Made by a program: the position numbers and the translations under genes. From assembly GCF_024347435.1 (NCBI RefSeq), contig NZ_AP025480.1, forward strand, positions 1,798,001 through 1,862,000: a stretch of 64,000 nt of DNA. The letters run 5' to 3'. Numbering within the stretch: position 1 is the stretch's first letter; each line of letters starts with the position of its first letter. This document shows, one piece after another, positions 30,545-40,143 of the stretch. This DNA comes from Vibrio cyclitrophicus. GTDB taxonomy: Bacteria; Pseudomonadota; Gammaproteobacteria; Enterobacterales; Vibrionaceae. The notes beneath the pieces were generated by a model. The model was not told the origin of the DNA and searched no databases. It saw nothing but the letters and a program-made list of their open reading frames with translations.

Positions 30545-31027
30545 ATGGGACGAATCACCAAAAACCAACGCGAGGACAATTTCGCTTCTTACAACGCTCT
30601 TATTCTCGATATTTTCCTCAACGAGGGTTGGGATCACGTCACTTATGACCGACTAAGCAAAGAAACCGGCCTTAGAAAAAGTACCTTGCAAGGCTACTAC
30701 CCAAGTAATGCCGATTTCGAAGTTGCAATCAAAGGAAAGGTATTCCCTATTATTTTGCAGCACCTTGATTTCACGTCAAAGACCCTCCTTCTTGAGTCTT
30801 GGAAGAAAGCCATGAAAGTTAATCAATTTAAAATGATCATGCGCATGTTTGTAATGCAGGCTCACAAAAAAGGTTCTGAAGGTTCAGGTCGATTAGGGGT
30901 ACTTGGCCTAGCAAAATATATCTCAGATAGGTTCCCGACCGAAGACCCACTCGAAATTATCCAATTACTGTTTGGCCTTACCGTAACCGAGCTGTTAAAT
31001 ATAGATCGTTCTCATATGCCAACATAG
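30545..31027 (+). CDS. TetR-family transcriptional regulator
   Basis: 160 aa from the ATG at 30545, which has a GGAG ribosome site 9 bp upstream; the longer upstream frame lacks one. The N-terminus reads NALILDIFLNEGWDHVTYDRLSKETGLRKSTLQGYYP. This is a TetR-type helix-turn-helix with the final Y/F-Y-P/H-x position. The short C-terminal domain (about residues 60-160) would bind the ligand and dimerise. It diverges from the chitinase gene but may not control it. The length is below the usual 190-220 aa. Confidence 0.75.
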   Translation: MGRITKNQREDNFASYNALILDIFLNEGWDHVTYDRLSKETGLRKSTLQGYYPSNADFEVAIKGKVFPIILQHLDFTSKTLLLESWKKAMKVNQFKMIMRMFVMQAHKKGSEGSGRLGVLGLAKYISDRFPTEDPLEIIQLLFGLTVTELLNIDRSHMPT

Positions 31028-31135
31028 AAGCTCAATTAAAGTTCCATTCGTCACACAGCACGCGTTAAAAGTTTTACCCCTTCGGTATGAAATGGAAATA
31101 AACTGGGCGTTATAAAGCCCTAATTTATTTCACCA

Positions 31136-32128
31136 CTAGGGTTTATTTGAATAGTAACTGGTTAGAGTGTTGATAAAACGTTGCTTATCCGTTTCTGGCA
31201 GTTGATTTATTCCCGCAGCTGCTTTTCTACCACCCCCCGTATCAAAGCTCGCGCAAATTTCATCTGCACCTGTTCGATTTGATAATGGAGCACGTAAGCT
31301 TACGGTGTAAGATTTATCATCTTGATTCTTCGTTAAAACGGCTTGTGCTCGACTTGGATCTTGATTCACGATTTCATTGCCAAAGACACCACTAATGCGA
31401 CGCGCCCAAGTCTCACCGGGTAGCTCAAACACTCGAGCAAATTCACTCTCATGGACAGGTGTAATGCTCATGAGTTTTTGGTGGTCATTTTTATAAGCAT
31501 TGCGTAATTGGTAAAACACAGAATCTTGATCTGCTAGAAGATCAAATGGGTTGGGGTACTGGTAAAGAGCTTGGTAAAGTTCAATTGGCGTGAAATGTAA
31601 ATCACTCAACGAACTGCCATATCCGTTGTAGTTAACTAAAGTCCCTAACTCCTCTAAGAAATCAATTTCAGCTTGATCCAATCCATTCTCAACAGCTAAC
31701 TGAACAGCGACAGCTTTTAGGTTATCACCAAAGGCGGCAGCAATTGCCCATGCCACATGCTCACCCTTTAACTTTCGATTTATCAACAAACTAGTGCAGC
31801 ATTCAGGTGCAGTATCAATCAAAGTTTCAAGATATCTAGATTTCGGCACTTCTCCCGTACGATGGTGATCGCAATAGAAAACGTCGATACTTGCGTCTAG
31901 TAGTGAATGGAGTGCGGATAGATTTTTCTCCATAGATACATCTAAGACCGTAACAGATGAACTATCACCTTGTTTACCTTGCCCCATCATCTGATTAACG
32001 ACTTGAGATACCAACTTGATATCGCGCTTCACACCAGTAACGAGTACACTCTCTTTAGGCTGACTTAGGCGAAGTTGTAACAACGCGATGATGCCGTCTG
32101 CGTCTCCATTAAATACGTCGTAGTGCAT
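31136..32128 (-). CDS. DHH-family phosphoesterase
   Basis: 330 aa. Motif I is FNGDADGI (residues 6-13), a second acid lies in VLDVS, and the DHH motif is YCDHHRTGE (about 85-93). The C-terminus has a DHHA1-type glycine motif (TGGGRKAAAGINQLP). The fold is that of RecJ/NrnA/c-di-AMP phosphodiesterases. The short length and lack of other domains suggest an oligonucleotide or small phosphoester substrate. No operon partner is seen. Confidence 0.85.
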   Translation of the reverse strand: MHYDVFNGDADGIIALLQLRLSQPKESVLVTGVKRDIKLVSQVVNQMMGQGKQGDSSSVTVLDVSMEKNLSALHSLLDASIDVFYCDHHRTGEVPKSRYLETLIDTAPECCTSLLINRKLKGEHVAWAIAAAFGDNLKAVAVQLAVENGLDQAEIDFLEELGTLVNYNGYGSSLSDLHFTPIELYQALYQYPNPFDLLADQDSVFYQLRNAYKNDHQKLMSITPVHESEFARVFELPGETWARRISGVFGNEIVNQDPSRAQAVLTKNQDDKSYTVSLRAPLSNRTGADEICASFDTGGGRKAAAGINQLPETDKQRFINTLTSYYSNKP

Positions 32129-32407
32129 TTTGTTCCTCTTCCTTTAAGCTCTAAACGTCAGTCAAATAAGCTAATAAAATCGATAATGTAGCTGCCTTTT
32201 ACAGTCTGTCATCATTTTAGGTTTATTTCACAGATAGTTAAGTCTATTTTGGAATGCCTTATTCTCATCAGGTTCAAGAGATACATCTACAAACATTAGA
32301 TTTTCCAAAAGCAAATATCATTTGCACTATTGTAGGACATATATCACAGCAAGCTAGGGTCAAAAGATTATAAAATAAGCGCCTCCCACTTGACGATATA
32401 GAGACGA

Positions 32408-32647
32408 ATGAACACTACAACCACTCTTGTTTATGACACTTTGAAAAGCCTTGCTGCTCACGCTCCTGAGCAGCACGCCGAGATTCGCCAGCGTTTATAT
32501 GAGCAGTTGAGCCTGCCATTTAACAAGCAGCTCTCGTTATACGCTAACGTACTTGGGCCAATTAGCTCAGGTAAATTAGCGGGATGCGACAACATTGATA
32601 AGGCGGTTGAACTAGCACTAGACGTGCTAGAAGGTCGAAATAAGTAA
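32408..32647 (+). CDS. Small conserved-looking protein, 79 aa, unknown function
   Basis: 79 aa, mainly helical and soluble, without signal peptide or cysteine motif. It lies between a 280-bp upstream gap and a clear rho-independent terminator 44 bp after its stop. Isolated placement with its own terminator and Vibrio-like codon use supports it as a real gene. I do not recognise a family. Confidence 0.65.
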   Translation: MNTTTTLVYDTLKSLAAHAPEQHAEIRQRLYEQLSLPFNKQLSLYANVLGPISSGKLAGCDNIDKAVELALDVLEGRNK

Positions 32648-32690
32648 CCCCACGACTTCCCGCTTCAATCAATCAATTACTACGATTAAA

Positions 32691-32727
32691 CGACCCTGCT
32701 CCTCCCCCCCTATAGGGTCGTTTTTTT
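32691..32727 (+). terminator. Rho-independent terminator after 79-aa gene
   Basis: CGACCCT pairs with AGGGTCG around a 16-nt C-rich loop and is followed by seven T residues. It ends the transcript of the 79-aa gene. Confidence 0.85.
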
Positions 32728-32804
32728 CTTATCTAACAACGTTCTTCCCTTTCCATTCATTTTTCGCTTTAATTTGTTTGTAATTATCTAATTATTTCAG
32801 ACAC

Positions 32805-34897
32805 ATCGAGTAGGGTGAGGCGTTACCGCCTCATCCCTCTCACAGAACCGTACGTACGGACCTCGTATACGGCTCATGCACACTTCCATTCAGCATATTG
32901 GCTGAACACATACCCTGTCCTTATTGTCCCAAGATTTACCAATCCTTGGTCATTAAACCATTGATTTGGCATCGCATAGCTTGATAGTGGACTCGCTGCA
33001 CTGACCCAACTTGTCATTGAGATATGCTGGAACGGCGGCTTATACCCTAACTGTTTTAACTTTCGATGTAAGCGTTGAGGCTTCTTCCAAAGTTTCAACT
33101 GGATACTACGCAGTCTTCTTCGTAGCCATCCTGCTAGTCTTGAGAACTCCCTGCTGCTATTGGTGATCCTGAAGTATTGGCTGAACCCTCTTAACACTGG
33201 GTTTAGATCTTTTATGACTTGCTCAAGTGGCTTACCGCACCCTCGCTTCGTCATTCGCTTTAACTTGCTTTTGAACACTTTCAGTTTTTTAGTTTGAATG
33301 CGGGTAAATTGACTCCCGATTTCTACACCTAAAAACTTCACGCCATCACTGCTGTGCGCTATATGTGATTTCGTCTGGTTCACTGTGAGTTTAAGCTCTC
33401 CTTCTAAGATCTTCGTCGCTTGTGCAAGGGCATTCTCTGCCCCTGCCTTGCTACGACAGAAGATGAGTATGTCATCCGCATAACGAACGATCCTATGGCC
33501 GCGCTTTCGCATTTCCTGATCGAACGCATCAAGGTAGATATTGGCTATCAAAGGACTGATAACACCACCTTGTGGACTTCCTAGCTCTGTCTCCTGCCAA
33601 CTACCGTCTATCATCACCCCACTTTTTAGAAACTGTTTTATCAGCTCTAATACACTGCTATCTGTGACTCGTTTTCTGATGCTTTTGATAATCAACTCGT
33701 GGTCGAGTTTGTCAAAGCACTTCGACAAGTCCATATCTACAACGTGTTGTAACCCGTAACGCCGGATGAACATCGTGGATTTGTTGATTGCATCGTGACA
33801 GCTTCGATTCGGCCTATACCCAAAACTTGATGGGTGAAATTGCTCTTCGAAGATGGGGGTGAGGATATCGTTGAGCGCTTGTTGGACAACTCTATCCCTA
33901 ACTGTTGGGATCCCGAGCAATCGCACCCCTCCGTCTTCTTTGGGTATCTCTACCCGTTTGACTGGCTGAGGTTTGTATTGCTTGGTTTTAAGTTCAGAGA
34001 GGAGTTGATCGAGGTTATCACTCAGATTTTCGGCGTAGTTGCTCAGGCTCTGCTCATCTATTCCAGCCGCGCCTTTCGCTTTCTTTACCTTTTTAAACCC
34101 TTTATACAGCCTCTCTTTGTTGAGTAGATGACCATATAAGCTGTAATAAACTCGCACTTTCTCTCCTTGGATTGTGTGCTGTGTGGGGACAGGTGTTTCA
34201 TCTTCAGCGTGGGTGTTATTTCTCTCTGCTGTTCAGCCTTCTAGCTCAGTGGCAATTTACTGAAGTGAGTCAGAGTTACTCCCCTATACGGTTTCTTAGC
34301 GCAGTATCTTGCTTCCACAATCAACCAAACTAGGAATACCCCGATAGCGATTCGGTTTGGGTATCACTGAAAAAAAAAACATCTGTTCATCACAGACTTA
34401 AAGTGTACTTCCTCCCTTCGCAACACTGAGTGCTTTTGGCATTTCAGTGCTCCATCAGACTTGATGCTGCTGGTCAGCTAAGTTTTCTCCTCCACACCAT
34501 TACTGGGCTTCTCTGGCTTAGCCTTACTCACTACTACGGATTCATCTGCCACCTCGCACCAACACACCTCTTAGCTTTCGCTTCGAGTTTGTGCTTCCAG
34601 ACTGTCTGGATGTGGTGTCAGGCTTCCCCAGTTACTGCACTGGCTCCCTGTTAACAATGCCACCCTCAAGCACAGCATAGGTCTGACTGAGTATAGGGCT
34701 TCGCGCTATTTCGGACGCTTACCCACCTATACTGCCGAAGCAGGTTTACTTGCGTTGTGTACTGCTAACTTCCTATCGCTTCCTTCAGACCCTGCCGTTA
34801 GCCAACAACGCCCTTGCGATTCGGATTATCTTCCCCTCAGTCGGGATGATTCAGGTTTCTTTCAACCTGACGGGTTTGCCAGCTTCGCTGGGCAAAC
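32805..34897 (-). mobile_element. Group II intron (IIC-like) with reverse transcriptase
   Basis: A domain V hairpin is visible at 32845-32875 on the minus strand (GAGCCGTATACGAGG with partner CCGTACGTACGGTTC). After it comes a domain VI-like hairpin (GATGAGGCGGTAACGCCTCA) and the end CCTACTCGAT, putting the 3' end near 32805. The 5' end is probably 34897, right after the terminator of the chemoreceptor gene (GCGCAG/CTGCGC then six T). Insertion just after a terminator stem is the known habit of class C group II introns. The 740 bp upstream of the protein gene would be RNA domains I-IV. The ends are estimates from motifs; the 5' end GTTTG deviates from the GUGYG consensus. Confidence 0.8.
32874..34157 (-). 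CDS. Group II intron reverse transcriptase/maturase
   Basis: 427 aa, using a GTG start with an AAGGAGAG ribosome site. Reverse transcriptase blocks are clear: GVRLLGIPTVRDRVVQQAL, HPSSFGYRPNRSCHDAI, VVDMDLSKCFDKLDH, SPQGGVISPLIANIYL, and the catalytic IVRYADDILIFC (YADD). A maturase X domain follows (about 330-400). No HNH endonuclease domain is present and the length is near 420, both usual for class C intron proteins. The stop overlaps domain V of the intron RNA. The protein should help splicing and target-primed reverse transcription. Confidence 0.95.
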   Translation of the reverse strand: MRVYYSLYGHLLNKERLYKGFKKVKKAKGAAGIDEQSLSNYAENLSDNLDQLLSELKTKQYKPQPVKRVEIPKEDGGVRLLGIPTVRDRVVQQALNDILTPIFEEQFHPSSFGYRPNRSCHDAINKSTMFIRRYGLQHVVDMDLSKCFDKLDHELIIKSIRKRVTDSSVLELIKQFLKSGVMIDGSWQETELGSPQGGVISPLIANIYLDAFDQEMRKRGHRIVRYADDILIFCRSKAGAENALAQATKILEGELKLTVNQTKSHIAHSSDGVKFLGVEIGSQFTRIQTKKLKVFKSKLKRMTKRGCGKPLEQVIKDLNPVLRGFSQYFRITNSSREFSRLAGWLRRRLRSIQLKLWKKPQRLHRKLKQLGYKPPFQHISMTSWVSAASPLSSYAMPNQWFNDQGLVNLGTIRTGYVFSQYAEWKCA

Positions 34898-34920
34898 AAA
34901 AAAGCGCAGATTAACTGCGC
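34898..34920 (-). terminator. Chemoreceptor gene terminator, target of group II intron
   Basis: On the minus strand GCGCAG, a 5-nt loop TTAAT, CTGCGC and six T form a rho-independent terminator 71 bp after the chemoreceptor stop. The intron begins immediately after the T-run. Confidence 0.8.
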
Positions 34921-34990
34921 CCTCAGATTACTAAGTCTGATTAATACCTCGCGGCGATTTTTTCTTACCTACCGAATGAAATCAAACCCA

Positions 34991-36751
34991 CTATGACGTT
35001 TTAAACTGCGCTACCGCTCTATCCATATCATGAGCTTGTTCTGCCACTTTATCTACCTCCATTAAGCAGTGTTGAGCCGATGCGTTGTTGTCGTTCGAAA
35101 TGGTGTTAAGCTCCGTGATTGAATCACTCACTTGCGCCATCACTGCGCCCTGCTCTTCAATCGCAGATGCAATACGTTCAGAGTTGCCTTGAATACTTTC
35201 CATGTCGCTCAAGATAAGCTGCAAACTTGCATCCAGTTCTTCTGAATCTTTGAGTGTTAGTTGCCCTTGTTGATTACATTCGCCAATCTCGGTCATCGAA
35301 GCGTTCATTTGACTTTGGATTGCGGTGACTACACTGGTGATTTCAGTGGTTGACTGGTGCGTTCTACTCGCCAGCGCTCGTACTTCATCCGCAACCACAG
35401 CGAAGCCACGGCCTTGTTCACCTGCTCGCGCGGCTTCAATGGCTGCATTCAATGCTAGCAGATTGGTTTGCTCTGCAATCCCTTGAATGATATTGACCGC
35501 GTCGCCAATTTGATCAACATGATGGTTCAATGAACTGATCGAGTCTTGGCTGCTTGAAAGACGTTCAGACAGCTGGGTAATATTGTTTATAGTGTCTACA
35601 ACCACTTCACGACCTTTATCAGCATTCACTTTGGCTTGCTGGACACCCTCCGCAGCCACAGATGTACTTTCTGAGATTTCACCGATGGTGAGCACCATTT
35701 CTTGCACTGAAGTGGTCATGGTTGAAGTATGGTCAGCTTGCACTTCAAACTGTTTGATGACCGATTCAAGCTCATCATGCATGTTCGACGTGCTTTGCGT
35801 CAGTTGCAGTGACTTAGATTGAGATGCCGCGATTAAGCCTTCCAACTGATCAAGCAATTGATTGAAATATTGGCCTAGCGTGCTGAGTTCATCTTTGCCA
35901 TCAATGTGTGAACGAATGGACACATCGTTAGAATCGACAATGTTACGAATCACCGAAAGTAGAGATTCAATTTTACCGATGATAGAGCGGACAATTAACC
36001 AGCTGAACAGAATGATCGACACAAGCAATGTGACGCAAAGGATATTGTTAATCAGCGATAGCTTGTCCATCTCTTGTTGCGTTTGTTGCTCTAACACCGC
36101 TGAGAACTCTTTAAACTGAGTTTCTATAGCATGAGAACCGGAGCGTGCTTGTCCTAACAGACCTTCGTTGTGCTTCAAGCCAATGACTTGCTTCTGTGCG
36201 ACCACTTGTTTAGCGGTATCTAACAACTTGCTTGAACTAACTGAAAGACCACTTGGATCGAATATGCCCTTTTCAATCAGATCATTAAACAAGTACAGTT
36301 CGACTTGTTGCTCTGCTTTGACTGTTGCACCGATGCTGTCTAGTTCTTCATGAAATCGACCGAGTAAGCCTTTATCTCGTGCTAATCCGTAGACTTCATA
36401 AGCTTTCGCCAATTCAACGAAGCTTACCTGGTAGGCTTCAATGTCATCACGTAACCGTGCTCTGTTGGCCAAACCCAAATCGCTAAGTACCGTATTGAGC
36501 TGAGATTCAGATTCTAAAAATTGGTTGTAGTTAACATCGAATTTATCGAGATATTTTAAATCGCTACGTAACAAAAAATCTTTTTCGTTGCGGCGAAGGT
36601 TAAGCAATCGTACTTCAAGTTCCTTGGTGATTTGTTTAGCTTGGCTCATTTGAGCCGTGGTATCTGCAAATTGTGAAGTGGTAAACAACAATGCAATCAT
36701 GCCGAAAATGGAAAATATTCCCAATGAATAGAGCTTGTTCTTTATGTTCAT
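34991..36751 (-). CDS. Methyl-accepting chemotaxis protein
   Basis: 586 aa. TM1 is at about residues 8-28 ([17 protein letters not shown]), followed by a helical periplasmic sensor region. TM2 is near 238-258 ([19 protein letters not shown]), then a HAMP domain ([17 protein letters not shown]). The cytoplasmic signalling hairpin has the conserved tip ([20 protein letters not shown], then [15 protein letters not shown]). The ligand is unknown. There is no CheR/CheB-binding pentapeptide at the C-terminus (ends AVAQFKTS). It is a single gene with a terminator downstream that has received a group II intron. Confidence 0.95.
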   Translation of the reverse strand: MNIKNKLYSLGIFSIFGMIALLFTTSQFADTTAQMSQAKQITKELEVRLLNLRRNEKDFLLRSDLKYLDKFDVNYNQFLESESQLNTVLSDLGLANRARLRDDIEAYQVSFVELAKAYEVYGLARDKGLLGRFHEELDSIGATVKAEQQVELYLFNDLIEKGIFDPSGLSVSSSKLLDTAKQVVAQKQVIGLKHNEGLLGQARSGSHAIETQFKEFSAVLEQQTQQEMDKLSLINNILCVTLLVSIILFSWLIVRSIIGKIESLLSVIRNIVDSNDVSIRSHIDGKDELSTLGQYFNQLLDQLEGLIAASQSKSLQLTQSTSNMHDELESVIKQFEVQADHTSTMTTSVQEMVLTIGEISESTSVAAEGVQQAKVNADKGREVVVDTINNITQLSERLSSSQDSISSLNHHVDQIGDAVNIIQGIAEQTNLLALNAAIEAARAGEQGRGFAVVADEVRALASRTHQSTTEITSVVTAIQSQMNASMTEIGECNQQGQLTLKDSEELDASLQLILSDMESIQGNSERIASAIEEQGAVMAQVSDSITELNTISNDNNASAQHCLMEVDKVAEQAHDMDRAVAQFKTS

Positions 36752-37161
36752 GTATGTGACTCGTCTTTACTAATCTAATAATAGGTATCTAAGTTTTTGT
36801 GTAACTTTTGTTATCTTATTTTTATGTTTATCTAGCTTCAATTATCTATCTAGCTCTAGTCGTTTGCATAACCTAGGTTATTTATATAGTGATTAACTCG
36901 TACTGTTCTCAATTGGATTTGAGCTACCAATGAGAGCGCACCTAAAGTTAGAAATATCAATAACACAAATTTCTAACATGTACATTAGTTGAATTATAGA
37001 TTTGGGAGGCAGCTATTTGACGGGTCGAACAAGGCTTAAACAGCAGGCTACGTAAGGCTTTGAATCAAATAACTTTCATACTGCATTGACCTCGGTTGCT
37101 ATAATGACATTATTTGGGCTCATCAGAGGAACCAAAATTATGCTCAATTTCTTCGATTCAT
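36752..37161. other. Intergenic region, no gene seen
   Basis: About 410 bp of A/T-rich DNA between the chemoreceptor start and the terminator of the MarR gene. It should contain the chemoreceptor promoter. No confident operator, RNA or small gene was recognised. Confidence 0.45.
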
Positions 37162-37199
37162 AAAAAAGTGGACCGCCCCTACTCGGGTACGATCCACTT
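37162..37199 (-). terminator. Rho-independent terminator after MarR gene
   Basis: AAGTGGA pairs with TCCACTT and an inner GTACCCGAGTAGGGGC portion can extend the stem. On the minus strand it is followed by TTTTTTATG. It lies about 60 bp beyond the MarR stop codon. Confidence 0.75.
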
Positions 37200-37260
37200 A
37201 TCTATGTTCTTGCTAGCGGTTAGTTGTCGCTATTCGTTCTCAGCTTTATACTCACTCGAA

Positions 37261-37677
37261 CTAAAATGCTTTTACCATTTTTGTCAGACATTTCAGCAAT
37301 ACGACTTTTTCGTCTTCTTCGAATTCTTGTGTGAGTTCATTGACCAAATTCAAGTGAAGCTGATTGTGATGAAGGTGGATCTTCTGCCCTTCATCGGTCA
37401 ACGCTACGACTATCGCACGTCGGTCGGTTGGGTGTTCATGGCGCTCTATCAATTCGGCTTTCACTAGCTTTTCGATTTGAACAGTGAGTGTGCCTGTAGT
37501 GATGCCGAGCTTTTCTGCGAGTTCTTTCATTCTCAACGCGCCATGCATACCAAGCACTTCGATGGTATGAACTTGCGCTAAGGAGTAACCCGTTTTTTTG
37601 ACAACAGATTGCTCCCACGAAGACATTTTATCGTAGAACTCGGTTAGTATTTGATTAAGCTGTTCTATATTTCGCAT
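37261..37677 (-). CDS. MarR-family transcriptional regulator
   Basis: 138 aa from the ATG at 37677 (MRNIEQLNQIL); a longer in-frame start upstream lies well inside the metal exporter gene. It has a winged helix-turn-helix with LRMKELAEKLGITTGTLTVQIEKL and the wing EHPTDRRAIVVALTDEG, the MarR signature. It overlaps the end of the DmeF-like gene by 23 bp, so both are one transcript. Inverted repeats upstream of the operon are good candidates for its operator, making autoregulation likely. The inducer is probably a metal, by context only. Confidence 0.88.
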   Translation of the reverse strand: MRNIEQLNQILTEFYDKMSSWEQSVVKKTGYSLAQVHTIEVLGMHGALRMKELAEKLGITTGTLTVQIEKLVKAELIERHEHPTDRRAIVVALTDEGQKIHLHHNQLHLNLVNELTQEFEEDEKVVLLKCLTKMVKAF

Positions 37678-38641
37678 GGCCGTTTGAGTGCACTTCAAGA
37701 GTAAGATGGTTAATCTTATCAAACTTGGCGAGCATTTGTTTATATTCAGAGATGGTTTTATCACTGTTTGATTCAAGAGTAATCGCCGCTGAGTAGTGAT
37801 GCCCGCTCACCTTCCACATGTGCAAATCTGTTACAATGGCGTAAGAAGCCAAAGCTTCAGTGATGCTTTGACGGTAGTCGTCACCAATATTCTCATCCAG
37901 TAGGATTGGACTGGTCTGCTTCATCAGGTTCATCGTCCACTTTGCAATTACTAGTGCGCCAATCATACCCATTGCGGCATCCAACCAGTTCCAACCGTAG
38001 AACTTACCAAATAACAGTGCAACAATCGCAAGCAGAGACGTCAGAGTATCCGCCAACACATGCATGTAGGCTGCGCGTAGGTTATGGTCATGATGGTGCT
38101 CACCATGCTTATGACTATGGTCGCTGTCGTGATCATGGCTATGTGAATGATCATGATTCTTACTATGATTGTGGCCATGCTCGTGTCCGTGGTCATGATG
38201 GTGATCGCCGAGTAAAAACATACTCACCACATTCACGGTTAAGCCAATACAGGCAACGATGATCGCTTCATTGAACTGAATTACTTGTGGGTTAAACAAA
38301 CGATGCACCGATTCCACCAGCATCAATAGTGCCACTATCCCCAATGCAATCGCACTGGTGTAGCCCCCTAACACGCTAACTTTACCTGTACCAAAAGAGA
38401 AACGTTCGCTCTCGGCATGTTTCTTCGCATAACGGTATGCAAATAAGGTGATGCCAAACGCTGCAGCATGCGTCCCCATGTGCCAACCATCGGCGAGTAA
38501 TGCCATAGAGCCGTAAATGGTACCCGCAATAATTTCGACAATCATAGTAACGACGGTCAATAACAAGACATAGAATGTGCGTTTCTCACCTTGGCTGTTA
38601 TGTGAAGAAAAGTTGTGTTGGTGACGTGTTGGAAAACTCAA
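37655..38641 (-). CDS. dmeF: Cation diffusion facilitator (DmeF-like Co/Ni exporter)
   Basis: 328 aa with six transmembrane segments. Metal-site motifs are ALLADGWHMGTHAAAFGI in TM2 and YMHVLADTLTSLLAIVAL in TM5 (H/D-x3-D pairs). A histidine-rich cytoplasmic loop (about residues 145-187, repeating H-D-H/H-G-H) lies between TM4 and TM5. The W-H-M/H-x-x-A-D combination is that of the DmeF branch (cobalt/nickel efflux), though zinc is not excluded. The C-terminal cytoplasmic domain (about 235-328) is typical. A MarR-type regulator gene is fused to it by overlap. Confidence 0.88.
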   Translation of the reverse strand: MSFPTRHQHNFSSHNSQGEKRTFYVLLLTVVTMIVEIIAGTIYGSMALLADGWHMGTHAAAFGITLFAYRYAKKHAESERFSFGTGKVSVLGGYTSAIALGIVALLMLVESVHRLFNPQVIQFNEAIIVACIGLTVNVVSMFLLGDHHHDHGHEHGHNHSKNHDHSHSHDHDSDHSHKHGEHHHDHNLRAAYMHVLADTLTSLLAIVALLFGKFYGWNWLDAAMGMIGALVIAKWTMNLMKQTSPILLDENIGDDYRQSITEALASYAIVTDLHMWKVSGHHYSAAITLESNSDKTISEYKQMLAKFDKINHLTLEVHSNGHAKYRTA

Positions 38642-38724
38642 AATAGCGTCCTTAGTTGGTATTGTGGTTAGGGCTATCTGTCATTAGGGCATGGTGCTGA
38701 CAAATTCCCTTTGACTCACAAGTA

Positions 38725-38772
38725 ATTTGATTATCAAATCAATTGATTGAAATTTAGTTTGATTGCCAAACT
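38725..38772 (-). promoter_or_regulatory. Two inverted repeats, candidate MarR operator of dmeF operon
   Basis: ATTTGATTATCAAAT (38725-38739) is a perfect 15-bp palindrome. AGTTTG-ATTGC-CAAACT (38756-38772) is a second inverted repeat sharing the TTTGAT/CAAA half-site. They lie 84-131 bp upstream of the exporter start. The size and spacing are those expected of MarR-family binding sites. Confidence 0.65.
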
Positions 38773-38880
38773 TTGTCAACGACGAATTTCAAAGCTCTGG
38801 TTTGCGAAAGTAATAATTGATGTGCGCTCCAATTAGCCCTATAGCCCATTGGTTGCAAAAGAACTGCGCTTGTTAAACAC

Positions 38881-38906
38881 AAAAAAGCCCACACTAGGCA
38901 GGCTTA
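38881..38906 (-). terminator. Terminator after LysR gene
   Basis: AAGCCTGCC/TGGGCTT forms a short imperfect stem on the minus strand, followed by TTTTTTGTG. It lies about 26 bp after the stop of the LysR gene at 38932. Confidence 0.65.
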
Positions 38907-38931
38907 GGTAAGTCAAAGTCAATGATGGCGC

Positions 38932-39840
38932 TTATTTGTTTTGCAGCAGACTAATCTCATCATTCACCCAACCTAACAATTGCTTGGTCGCTTTCGACAA
39001 TACTTGGTTCTGGCGAACAATATAGCCAAGGCTCGTACTAGAAAAGTTCGTTAATGGTGTCACTTTCGAATGCAGATGCTGCTTGGTGGATACCGCGAAT
39101 TCTGGAACAATCGCCACACCAAACCCCGATTCCGCCCAATCGATTTGAGCATCGACACTCCCTACTTCCATCACCCTGTAATTTGGTAGATTCAGGTTTG
39201 GTAAACCTTCATCAATGAAATCACGCGTTCTCGTATCGTGGCCAAGTAGAATTAAGGTGAGCTCAGAATCTTCTTCTGCGCCTTTAACCTCATTCTCTAT
39301 ATTTCTTTCAGCCCCTTGAATATCAAACCCATCGCCTAGCGCACACCAAGAAAGATCCTGCAGCTTAGTGAAATATAACGACTCATTGTGTTGTTCTTTA
39401 GCGATAACAAAACCAAGATCCGCTTGAGCGTTTTTGATTAGGCTCGATGCTTGAGATGATGTGGTATTCAACAATGTTAGGTCTATACCCGGATACTGCG
39501 CTTTGAACTTCTGGAAAGGACGAATCAACAAGAATCGAGAAATGATGTCGCTGACAGCAATAGTCAAAGTGCCAATTTTGAGATCGTTAATAGCATTGAG
39601 ATCTGCCTGGCAAATCTGTAGTTCGAGTAACGTTCTTTGGCTCGTTTCCAATAGCCGTTCACCCGCTTGAGTCAATTGAAATGGGCTTCTGTCTATCAAC
39701 TTTATGCGTGTTTGTTGTTCTAGTTGTTTTAGGTGCAAACTCACATTGGGTTGTGTCATGTGTAGTGCATTGGCTGCTTTCCCAAAATGCTTGTACTCCG
39801 CAAGCGTTACAAACGTCTTTAACAAATTAATATCGAGCAT
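38932..39840 (-). CDS. LysR-family transcriptional regulator
   Basis: 302 aa. The N-terminal winged helix-turn-helix contains FVTLAEYKHFGKAANALHMT and QPNVSLHLKQLEQQ, the standard LysR layout. A two-lobed effector domain follows (about 90-295). It is divergent from the second purA gene, with about 300 bp between them holding two copies of a dispersed repeat. Whether it controls purA is unknown. Confidence 0.88.
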   Translation of the reverse strand: MLDINLLKTFVTLAEYKHFGKAANALHMTQPNVSLHLKQLEQQTRIKLIDRSPFQLTQAGERLLETSQRTLLELQICQADLNAINDLKIGTLTIAVSDIISRFLLIRPFQKFKAQYPGIDLTLLNTTSSQASSLIKNAQADLGFVIAKEQHNESLYFTKLQDLSWCALGDGFDIQGAERNIENEVKGAEEDSELTLILLGHDTRTRDFIDEGLPNLNLPNYRVMEVGSVDAQIDWAESGFGVAIVPEFAVSTKQHLHSKVTPLTNFSSTSLGYIVRQNQVLSKATKQLLGWVNDEISLLQNK

Positions 39841-39868
39841 TATACCTGTCCTGTATTCCTTACATCAC

Positions 39869-40040
39869 CCCCTATAATGAGAGACGAACGCAATAGGAAA
39901 TCTCGCTTGTGGTTTGAGATTCCTGATACCTCGTTCCTCGATTCAGGAATGACGGTTATTTTGAAGTTTCTCTACTAAGTATCGTCATTCCCTACAGTGA
40001 GGAACGAACGTGATAGGGAATCTCGTTTGTAGCTTAAGAC
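39869..40040. repeat. Two copies of a 50-bp dispersed repeat with hairpin between
   Basis: Copy 1 (39869-39920) and copy 2 (39990-40040) share the pattern CCCTAYARTGAG-RRACGAACG then RATAGGRAATCTCGYTTGT. Between them ATTCCTGA and TCAGGAAT form a hairpin at 39919-39949. A diverged third copy is at 14757-14812. This fits a small repeated intergenic element of vibrios. It lies between the divergent LysR and purA genes. Confidence 0.75.
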
Positions 40041-40143
40041 TTTAAGGATATATGAAATCCTTATCAAGATAATAAAGATAATTAATTTCTCTTATCCACT
40101 TTGTAGGCCTAACATGATTTCTCAATCAGTTAGGAGAAAAATT

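Noticed and set aside
34430..34654. 74-codon plus-strand frame upstream of the intron protein
   Set aside because: Lies in the structured RNA part of the group II intron, opposite strand; no coding signals.
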